Of a DNA stretch of 64,000 nt, positions 13,001 to 24,800 are shown piece after piece. Position 1 is the stretch's first letter. Every line of letters begins with the position of its first letter. The position numbers were made by a program, and so were the translations under genes. Where the stretch lies: positions 18,267,481 through 18,331,480 of the forward strand of contig OX465110.1 of NCBI GenBank assembly GCA_949987565.1. The letters run 5' to 3'. This DNA comes from Luidia sarsii (Eukaryota > Echinodermata > Asteroidea > Paxillosida > Luidiidae). The notes beneath the pieces are model-generated. The model did no database searches and was not told the origin of the DNA. It saw only the letters and a list, made by a program, of their open reading frames with translations.

Positions 13001-16000
13001 CCCGGGCGTCTTCCACTCGTTGACACGCTTGTCGGCTCGGATGTGCCGGATACCGTCGGGGTAGATCTGGGTGGGCAGACAGAAAGGGTGCAAGCGATGA
13101 GGAGAGGGTGCCCTGGAATCGGACCTGTCACAAGGCACCTGCTCTAAACACTTCAGCGGTGCCTTGTGCAGGATCCACGGTCTTCATGACATCTGTGGCC
13201 AGCACGTCCGGTGAAGGTCATACTCGGCTTGTGTGCATACAATCGGCTATCCGGTGCACACATCTACGGCCGTGAATGAAGTGGAGCCATCCGCAGTAGC
13301 TCAGCGCCAGCATCCAATTGGAACAGCTGCCAGGCACACTGACCAGCGGACGAACATTGCGGCCCTTTTTACGAATCCACGGATCAGGCTCGGCCTTCGG
13401 GCTCTGGCTTCGCCTCCGTCTGACAAAAACCTGAAAAATCCTGGTTGTGGTTTGTCGCCGAATTTCAAGGTTTGTTGGCTTGATAAGTAAGCAAACAACT
13501 TGATAAACAAGCAAACTTGTTTCTAGATGCCTGTGACATAAGGGGTAAGAGAAATATGACCCGCCCCGAATCTAAACCCGAGTCTTAGACTTCATTTCGT
13601 AAACTGCCTGTGTCCTTTGAGAAAGGTCCTACCAGATGCAAAATGTCAGGGCCTCTACAAGATTTGCTCTTCGGTCATCTAAGTCAGCGAGCGCGATGGC
13701 AACGCTCTTGTGAGCGTAACTTTTACAGAGAACTTAGCACCTCTCAGTGCAGGGATGAAGCAACTCAGAATTCAGAGTCAGGGGAGGGATCACTAGCCAT
13801 TGAATATCTAGCGGGCGATGACGACGGTGGGGCAAAGGAGGACAGCCAGCGGGGTACCTGAAGCAGAGAGTCGTCGCCAATCAGCGAGGAGGAGAGCGTC
13901 GGCGTGGTGCCCAGGAAGCCGGAGTCGGTCACCTCCTCCACCGTCTCGCCGATGGACAGGACCAGGGTGGCGTTGACGAAGGACACGATGATGTAAGCGT
14001 CAAACTCGTCTACGAACAAGACAAGAAAAACGAGGAGAAACAAGCCACTGTAAGACCAAGAAGAAAATCCAGCAGACAAAAGAATTTGGAAGACCGCAAA
14101 CACTTTTACACACAGTGGTCAATTTTTTTTTTTTTTGTCTACTCTTTTCAGAACCCGGCGTAGGCTAAAGACATCTTCAATAGCTGTTGTTGGTGACAAG
14201 ACAGGACCTAGAAACCTGATGGAAATGAAGAAATAATCTGAAATGCGTTTAGTATTAGGTTTTTATGTGTAGACTGCAGCTGCTTTCACCAAACACTGCA
14301 TCAAGTGGGTCCGGTCGTCCGGTAAGAAAGTCCCACACCATTCTGCCTTTGATAAAAGGTCCTCCTAATTTCGAACCACCAGGAACCCTTCAACTTCTGA
14401 GAGTTCCATTTTTGGGTCAGGTATTGTCAGTGCGTTACTTGCAACACCTTTGCATCACTTTCCTTTTTTTATGAATGTTGCCCAACACAAGGCTCCATAA
14501 GGCCACTCAAGGTGAGGGCTAAAAGAAAGTACTAAAAAAAAACATTAAAAAAAATGAATAAAATGTTGAAATCATTATCAAATCTACGATCAGCCTCTGG
14601 GGGCTATCTTTATGTGATCAATCAATTTTCTGACAAAAGCCAATTCCTAAACAGCCGCAAAACAAGGACTTCTCAGGCAGAATGAAGATAAGATGTCGGG
14701 TGAAAGCAGTGGAAGGACATGCACAGAAAAAAAAAAGTTCTCCCAAGCAGAAGATAAAAACCAATCGGAGACAATCACAGACAATCATTTCATCCAATAT
14801 GAAAATTTCACAACTGTTTTTTCTCTTCACATTTTTGTTTTGTTTTAAAGAAAGAAATACAAACCGTGGTCGGTTTTCCACGGACCGTCAAGCACACGGA
14901 ATCAAGCCTGTAAGAAAAGAGAGAGGCCTGGTGTTGGTGTAATACCATACACCGGCTAGATGAGTACTGGAACTTTGGGCACAACAACTATCCCTACACG
15001 GGTAGGTTATCACTTCATAGCTGCCAGCCTATCTTAAATGAAATTGGGAATACTTCTGCTAAACAAGAGGAATCACAGAGCAATTTACAGAGGAATACAT
15101 GTGTATTCCCAAGCCAAAAATCATGAACTCAAATCATGAAAAAAGAGGAATGATTCCTCCAAAATAGGAATGGTTGGCAGCTATGCAAACAGCACCCGTC
15201 TGACCACCACAAGCCTGACAGTGGCAAAAGCCCCCCCCCCCTTCTCAGAAGGTGGACAAATCTGTAAACTTTGCCATCAATTTGTTTTTCTTCAGAACGT
15301 CACTTCGTCATTTGTAATAACTTGAATTATTTGGGGCTAGTTTTTCATGTGATTTCACATTCGCAAGGCATATTGAGATATCCCCCCAAAACAGCATCAC
15401 ATTGAATCAACAGGTGGGTAGGTCTGCAGCCACAGACCTGTTGATTTTGGAGAAAAAAAAATTGGCACAAGAATACAAAGTCAAGGGTGACTTACAGTGA
15501 CACCTTCTCTTGTGAGTATGCGAGGATCTTAATAGAACGTGTGGACTCTATTCAGAACCACGCATATTCACCAAAGAGACATTTGCTTTACATGGTTTCA
15601 ATGCAAACCGCCCTTGACTTGCCACCTCCCCCAAAACAACAGAGTGCAGTATATCAAGGGTATTCCTCATGCAATCCACACAAATACAAGGAGGAAGGAA
15701 AATGGATAGTTCTTCTGGGCTACTTTTCTTAACATGCAGCAACCCACTGGTTTGGCTATGCACTTGGGAAGTATCTATTTCATACTATGAATCAAATAAA
15801 TATAGGAAAAACTGACCGGGAACTTCTGAACATACTGAAAAATGGCAAAAGAAATCGGGATTTCAACACGAGACCTCTGGTTTTGCCGTACCAGCGCTCT
15901 TATCATGAGCTATGCAGCTCTTAGAGGGTGGCCGTCCCAAATAGTCAACTTAGTCTTTGCCGGGGTGGGGGGAACCAGTCAGAAGCCTTCATACTATGAA

Positions 16001-18818
16001 TGCCTATGATGAGTATGGACTCCAGATGGTGAAGGATGTGCAAAATAATCCAACAATGTGGACATACATCAAAGACTTGAATAAATACTAAATTGAGCGA
16101 GTGGTCAGGAGTGAAGGCAATGTGACTAACCCACTCCGGACTATAAACGATATAACACCCAAATCGAAAAACAGAAAGAAAAACAAAAACACAAACTGTT
16201 TCTCTGAGATGCAAAAAAAAAAAAAAAAACACGGTCCAAGCCTACGCTACTCAAGACATTTTAGATAAGCGACAAAAGAAATCAAAGCACAAAAACAATG
16301 CGAAAGAAGTGGTGACAGACAGACAATTGCTGCAGGAAATAGGAACCAAAAAGTCGTACCGTCACTGAGTTTCTTGACGGTCCAGACAGCGTTGGGATTA
16401 CCGGGCAGCTCAGAGACGGCCATCTCCGACACCTTGAGGGGCAAAGGCGGGGAGATGGAGGAGAGTGTTAGCATGGCAGGAAAGCAACCCTTCTCCAAAT
16501 GCTAGATGTAAGGGGGAGGGGCAGACTAGAGGCATACTATGGTTATTCAAATTACGACAAGCCTCGCACTTTTTTTTTTTTTAACTAGCCTACCAGGCTA
16601 GTAAATTGAGTTTTTTTACTAGCCCGTAGCAATTTTTACTAGCCCTGTATAATTAATATTGAATTTAAAACAAGGTTATCAGGTCAAGTTAAACAAATGA
16701 TTAGTTTCTACTTTCTCATCCCCGCCCGCATAATTTTTTGCAGCCACACCGCTGTCTACTTTTTACTAGTCCGCCGGGCTAGCAAAGTGGGTCATTTTAC
16801 TAGCCCGTGGCTGTTTTTACTAGACAATGACCGTCGGGCTAGTGCTAAGGTCGAGCCCTGTACGGCTACTTGAAAATGAAAAACAAATCCAAAGAGATAG
16901 AATGAAACTGAATAAGGGAACGTAGGCTGTAATGAGAGAGAAGACGACAACACAAAGCAGGCAATCAGGCAAAGCACTGAGCATCCAGTGCTGACTAACC
17001 ATTGGGACTGGCAAAAGCGCATTGTATTACGTTCTCAACGATCCTAATTGCTGAGCACACAGTGATAAGTACACATCTGGGCATAAGGTGATGTTGGTGC
17101 CTGAACACACTTATGCCTTTTGCAGGGCACCCAACGATTTTCAGCTTTTGGATGACAATCTGGAGTCAAAGCCTAAAAGCCTTCTTAGATGCAGTCGACG
17201 GAGAGTCCCGAGCATGAGCATGGATGCATCAGGGATGTAAGTAAGCGACAAAGTCATTTCCTGAAAATCACCAAAGGCCAGTAAATTGTGCGACTGCGAG
17301 TGAGCGCATACGCGACCGAGAGAAGCGATTGCGAGATTCACGGCAGGGGTGCAGGTGCCCCTCAGTTTTTAGGGTTTTAACAGATAGAATTGAGCAGTTT
17401 GAGATTCCAGTTTGACGTATAAAAACAATTAATAATAAAAATTAATAAATAAATAAATATTTTAAGATTTACATTTTGGTAATTTTAGTCAGTAAGCAGT
17501 TTGCAACATTTTTGTATATCACCAAATAAATAAATAGATAAATAAAAAAAAATAAAAAACATTCCGGAAATCTAAAAAAACAACAACCAGGCCATCCTTG
17601 ATGTTTAGAACATGGCATGTGTACGGGTGGACTTCAGATACAGGCCCATCTTACCTCGAGACCGTGACGGAGAACTCTGAGGGAGGAGCGAGGGCCTCGG
17701 CCAGATGCCACGTACAGCTGGGGCGTGTCCTCATTGGCCAAATCTGCAATCTGTGGCACCCAAAACCATGGCAACGATGAGAACACAATTTGGTAAAAAA
17801 AAAAAAAAAAATTGAACAATGATGGGACTGGAGATTCTGCGATTTGGTGGAGTGGGGTTTTTTGAGGGGAGGAGTGGGTTCAAGATGACGGGAAAACGGA
17901 GGATCGGATCGATAAAAAAGTTGGGTGGGATCGAGAGTGGGTTCAAAATGGGGCCGATGGGTTCAAAGCCCTGAGCCTTATAGACAGGGGGGTAGGACGT
18001 GATAGGGCGTAAGAGTGGATAGGCTTCTCGTCATCGTTGTATTCTCTGAGGTGAGCAATCGGATACAGATAGCTGCCTCCAAAAAATGAAAAGCCATTTC
18101 TCTATTCTTGTCACTTCGCCTGAAAAAACTATGTGAGCATCAACTTAGGCCGTGTCCGTAACGGGCTTCCACAGCAATTGTCTTCGCATCTCCGTGTATC
18201 TCCGATAGGGGAGGAAGACCTAGACCTAGCTCTAGACGCTCCGTTTCGGACACGGCCTTACTTGATCAACCTCTACTGCATCCACACTTTGGGAGTGACA
18301 TTTATTCTAGTGCTAACATCAAGTCTGCCTTTGCTCGGTATGGATATAAACCTAAGAATTGGTGTCAGTCGAGCTCGGATCAGATCAAAGTGAAGAAAAG
18401 ATTTTGTTAAATCACGGGCTTGTCATACGAAGCGCGAATAGAGGATCATCATATCCCGAAGCTTGACTGACAGTATACTACTGATTTTAATTCCGTGTGG
18501 ATGGGTTTTAGAGGGAGTGAATTTTTAAAATATATTTTCTTAAATGCAAATTCGCCCCAAAACAAGGCTATACACTCACTCAAAATTGAATTGGTTCAAG
18601 AGGGATGGGTGGGTGGGTTAGAAGGGGTAGGCTAAAGGGTTAACAGGCATGCAACTCTTGAATTGTAAAAAAAGAGGAAAATGTCCGAATGAAACTGCGA
18701 GCGCGAAGCACGAACCCTTACGGTGTGTGGTTTGGGGCCTGCTTAAGGGCCCGGGAAAATTTTGGATTCTAGATGCTCTGTGGTGCATTCTGAGCAGTTT
18801 GTGACAACTTATGACTTT

Positions 18819-18851
<33 letters not shown>

Positions 18852-21800
18852 CATTATTTTTTTTTTAATGGCCGAATTAAATAAAACGCGGAAATCCGCG
18901 GATCCGCAGACAAGTTGCATGCCTGGGTTAAGCGGGCGACAAGGTCCTGGGAGGGATGAAGGCAGATGAATGGTTCACAGGATTGAGAGGCGAGCTCAAG
19001 GGTTGAACGTGCTCAAAAGGAGTAGGCCGTGGGTGGGTGGACTCGAGGAGTTGCTTCGGTTGGAGGAGGGGATGGGTGGGTTACAATGTTGCTGGGTTTG
19101 TTTTTTCGTCTGGTCAACGAAACCCACCTGGCAGTTCATGATGGGGGACAGGCTCTCCATCTGGTCTATCTCCACCAGGTTCTTCAGGGAGCGGGGGGCG
19201 AAGAAGAAGGTGTCTCCCTCCTCCAGTGGCATGGCACTGCTGAACTCGGGCTCGTCATCATCATCTCCGAGGTGCGCAATCTGATACAGATAGCTGCCAA
19301 CAAAAAGCGGTAAGCAATTGTCTCTCTCTCTCTTCTTGTCACTTCCCCCGCAACTACGTGAGCATCAACTGGCTTCCAGAGCTACGGCTAGGCCTATTGT
19401 CTTCGCATCTTTGCATCGCCCATGCTTGCATTTAGTTACAGCCTACATTTATCGTACACAATCTACTTGGCAGCATTCTTGCAGTTCAGTACGGTGACAG
19501 TAAAATACGCCAGTCTGAGGCCGTGTCCGAAACAGGCTTCCAGAGCTATGGCTGGGGCTATCGTCTTTGCATCTCCGTGTATTTCCGATAGGGGAGGAAG
19601 ACCTAGACCTAGCTCTAGACGCTCCGTTTAGGACACGGCCTTACTTGATCAACCTCTACTGCATCCACACTTTGGGAGTGACAATTATTCTAGTGCTAAC
19701 ATCAAGTCTGCCTTTGCTCGGTATGTAAATAAACCTAGGAATTGGTGTCAGTCGAGCTTGGATCAGATCAAAGTGAAGAAAAGATTTGGTTAAATCACGG
19801 GCTTGTCATACGAAGCGCGAATAGTGTATCATCATATCCGGAAGCTCGACTGACAATCTACTACTGTTTCTAATTCCCAAGGGGAACCTCGTCACAGTGT
19901 TTTGAAGGCGGGAGTTGAGGTTATAAGATGGTTCATGAGCAACGACTTCTGCTAAAGAGAAGCCAGTGACCTTGCAAGTGGCCAGATAAGCCGTGCTTAA
20001 CTTTTCGTTCAAAATGTAGTGGGCCAGATGTTTCCATCCCAGCAGGACCTTTCTTGAAGGCAGAATCAAGCAGGGATCAAGATGTTGGGCTTTCTACATT
20101 TTTCAGGTTTGCATTTTGGCCAATGAAGTCAGTGAGCTCTTTGCAACTTTCCCGAGTATCGCAGCAACGTCCCGCGATACACTCACCGGGGGAAATTCCC
20201 CACACATTTCTGCCCGCGAGATTCGAGGGAACTCCAAAGGGAACTTCCTTCCGTACGTAGGTCAAGTTCGGGCGGTCTGTTCTTCACACGCCAACCTTGT
20301 TCTCACACTCGAACCACACGAACAAGAGCCAAGAAAGCCAAACTCGGAACAGGATCACACACCACCTCTGTTGCCAGGGTTGTCCACAAACAGCCGAGAA
20401 AGCACGCACCCGAACTTGACCATAGAGTATTTTCAGAAGCTTGGAACGTTGGAAGCTAGGGGAAAAAAAGGGGCAGGGGATGGGAAGGGGGGAGGTAGAG
20501 GAAGAGGTTCACTCACTGGTTGCCAAACTCGGCGGCGAGGAAGAGGAAGCCCGTCTTCAGCACGTTCATGTTGGTGGCCACAGGGACCGTGTCAAAGTAT
20601 TTCATGCGGACCTCCGTCACCATGTCCTCGTCCGTCTCAAGGGTGATCTTGAAGATGTCTCCCTGCTCCGTCTGAGCCAGGAAGAAGAACATGGACTGCC
20701 AAGGGGGAAGGGGGGGTAGACAAGGGGAGAGAGAGAGAGAGATGCAGTGTTAGACATCATGTTTAGCAAGGGGTATATTATCTGTAATAAGTATACAAGA
20801 AATGTATGCAACCATGCCATAGCTGCCAATCTATCTTCTGCTAAACAAGATGAATCACAGAGCAAACTACATAGGAATCACATGTGCATTTCCAAGCCAA
20901 AAATCGGAACCTGTTGTCAAGAGCTTGTAAAAAGCGATAAATTTCTACCCCTAAAAAAGGAACGATTCCTCCAAAAAAGGAATGGTGGGCAGCTATGCCA
21001 AGCTTATCTGTTCGGACGACTTGGGGAACTACTCGTTATGGTATCATTATATATGTGAAATTGACCGGGTAAAATTCCAGATCTTGGACTTCTTATGCGG
21101 TGATGGAACTTACAATACAACAACAACAAATGGTTGGTTTAAGTAAGGAGATCTCGCACAGAATTCCTTTAATAAATCTCAAACGTTGACGGGATTCACT
21201 GTTTGCTAGACAACTCTCTTGACTGCGGCCCAAGCTTTTGGATCAGATTCGGTGTGAAGAAAAATGTGTGGGTTTTAATCAGGGGCTTGTCATACGAAGC
21301 GCGAATAGGTCATCATCACTTCCAAAAGCTTGGCTGCACTGGGGAGTATCAAGCCTTCCAATGTCTGCCCTTTAACGATAACCAAAATGCATGATAATCT
21401 GGACAGAACGCGATCCACGCTGCCTGGTAAGTGGATGAGGAAAGTGATCAATTCTGCCAGCTTCTGGTAAATCTTAAGTGTCAAGGTTGTACAAATATTT
21501 AATGGTAGTTCAAATACAGACTAATCATGAGACCAGCTCTACTACACTGGAGCTCAACAAACCTTGGTTCTTGCAGGTTTTAACCAAAAAAAAACAAAGG
21601 AAGTGTTTTCTTACCTTGGTTTTGTGAGTGGCACTGCACACAAAGATCATGCCTCTCTCTGGATCATCAAGATCATTCTGCAGAGAAAACAAGACAGAAC
21701 ATAAAATATAAATAAAGAACAAAAAAAAACTTTGGTAGTTACTCTGCACACAAACAATATCACGGCAGATTACTCTGAAAACCTTCTAACAAATCACAAC

Positions 21801-24800
21801 TATGGCAAATTTGCCAAAATTCTACCGTACTGCTGCAGCAATACTGATTGAGAATCAGCAGCGCTCTCGAGGAGCAAAACCCTTGACCTACCCGTCTTCT
21901 TGGGATGGGCATCCGGATGTCGGGCTGGTCGCCCAGGTTCTTGTAGGTGATGTAATTCTCCGAGCAGATCAGGACACCACTAGGCCCGTCGCTGCCTCCG
22001 GGAACTGTCATCAGAGGCCAAGGGGAAGGCAGAGAAACAATTACCAAGAATCTTTCAGAGATGATAACAGTGATGGAACATCCAAGACCGTTTTTTTTTT
22101 TTGTGCGAACAAAATCTCGTTCCTGGGAGTGAGGTCGAGTTTGGATCAGCATTTTAAAAGGGTTTAATCACGTGATCAGCTGAAACACGGATAAAATAAC
22201 TTCATCACATCCAAACTCCAGTCACACTGAAACGAATATCTGCCGTCAAACACCGCATTAAGGCTAACCCTCCTGGTGGTCCTTTTTTTACCAAACTCGT
22301 CGCAACTTACGATCAATCGCAAGACAGTGAACGACGCACAGAAACAATACGGCGTGTCACAACTCACGCTGGGCTATCCATCGTAATTTGTGTTGCGACG
22401 CATTGTAAGGCTTACCATGCCCGTGTTTGAATTCTGACGGCTTTCTGTTTAAGATTCTCTTCTTTTTTTTTTGCATGAAGGTTCTAAAAGTTGTCTTTCC
22501 GATTGAGAGACTGTGGAAGTTTTGGTGAACAAGGCCATAATGTGACATCATAGTTTTCCTAATTAAAAGTATATGTAGTATTTTTCTTTGATTCTGTATA
22601 ATGTTGTTAAGCGCCTTGAGCGTCTTTGCAGACGGATTCTGGCGCTCTAGAAATGTCCGTTATTATTATTATTATCTCGCAAGCTGCAGAAAAGAAAAAA
22701 AAACACCCCAGTAAATCGCTATCTCTGAATGGAGAATCAGCAATGGCTGCTCCCGGGGTAAACGCCCTTTGCTTTGACTGACCCCGGGGTAAGCGCCCTT
22801 TGCTTTGCTCCCGGGGTAAACGCCCTTTGCCTTGACTGACCTGCAATGAGGAAGTTGCCGTGCTCCTCCAAGGGTTCGCTGTACTTCCTGACCACGTGGT
22901 TCAGGCCCAGGTCCAGCTCGTAGTAGGTGAGCATCTGCTGGGTGACGGAGGCTGCCTCGCCGGACGGATCCGAGTCAGCATCCTGGAAATGGAATCCAAC
23001 GCGCTACAGCTATCATCACTTATTACCGGAACAGAGGCTGGTTTTAGGGAGTACAATGTTTACTGTAGGAATAACAACATACTTTAACTTAGTCAGTGAC
23101 GGCTATCTTTAACACACAACCACCTGGGCAACAGACTTGAAGGTTTGCATCATGGTGGAGATAACTAAGTGGAAGGTTTGCGGTGACACCATGTAGCTCT
23201 TCTTTTTCAAAACGTGTGTCTCTGAACAGAGCCGGCAACTCAACGTTTTGGGTAGTGTGTACTCGTCGCCCGTCATCAGGAGACTGACTTCTTGAAAGAT
23301 AAGAGCTACATGGTGTCACCGCAAACCTTCCACTCACCTGGGCAACAGTGATCACCAGAGGGGGCTATACAGAAATGCTGCAGGGAATTTAAGGATACTC
23401 AACAGCAGACTGAGACTCGTGTGAATCTTACTAAAATTTGGAGGGCGCGATGTTTTCGTAAAAGCAGAATGCTGGATGCTCTAATTTCAATGAAATTTAC
23501 TAGATAAACCTCTACTGAATCCAAACTTCGGGAGCGACAATTATTCTAGTGCTAACATCAAGTCTGCCTTTGCTCGGTATGGATATAAACCTAGGAATTG
23601 GTGTCAGTCGAGCTCGGATCAGATCAAAGTGAAGAAAAGATTTGGTTAAATCACGGGCTTGTCATACGAAGCGCGAATGGTGGATCATCATTTCCGGAAG
23701 CTTGACTGACAGTATACTACTGATTTTAATTCAGAGAGGATGGGTTAGAGGGGCTGATTTTTTTTTAAATGCAAATTCACCCCAAACAAGGCTATAAAGC
23801 CACTCAACGACAAGTCGCCCTCCCAAAGAATGGCATGAAATTTCGACCAGACGTCCTTCCACGGGACGGAACAAAATTTCGACCAGTCGCCCTCCCACGT
23901 CACGGCATGAAATTCCGACCAGTCGACCTACCTCGGAACGGCACGACATGCCGTGCAATCGGCCCACTGCGTGTAGTACTAGCACAGTACTGCCTTCAGT
24001 GCAGCAAGGGGGGGGGGGTCGTCAGACTGTTTATTTTAGGGGAGTGTAAATTACCTCATAGTCGATCTCCAGGCAGGCAAACATGGGGTTCTCGAAGCCC
24101 ACGTCCACGCCGACGATGTGGTAGCAGAAGGTGTTGGACTTGTGGGCCTCCAGCGGGGAGGAGATGGTCAGCCGGGCCTGCGTGTCCCGGTTCAGTATGT
24201 AGACCAGCTTCTGCTTCTCCACGGCCGCTATCATGACGGCGCGGCCCTTGGGGTCCACGGCCAGCAGCTGGCCGGGCACGATGCGACGGCAGCCGCTCTT
24301 GCCAAAGGTCTCCTGATGGACCTGAGAGGGAAGGAGGGAGGGCAGAGAGGGAAGGGACGCCAGGAGAGGAGGGTGGAGATTAGCACACAAGGCTAGGGCG
24401 TGCATTGAAGCAATACAACTGATGCCACCAACTGCTATCTGGCCAACTTTGTAAATATGCAAAAAAGATGCTTAACTGTTTACTGACTAAAATGACTAAA
24501 AGGCAAATATCAAAATTTGGACGGCCTGACATTTTGATCCTAGCCGGGCCTTTCTAAAGGGATCGAAACGTCACTGGGATCAAAACGTCGGTCCCTCCCA
24601 ATTTTGTAAATCTCAACAAAAAAATTTGGTGGTTGAGGGAAGGGGTAAACACACTAAGACCTAAGTAAGTAAACAAAAAATCCAACCTTGCTGATCTCAA
24701 AAATCAAAGGGATGAGGATTTTGGTTAACACACTAAGGTATGTTTTAAAGCGATAAAACAAAATTTGCCGACTGCCTAATGACTTCATAGACCCAACTTG

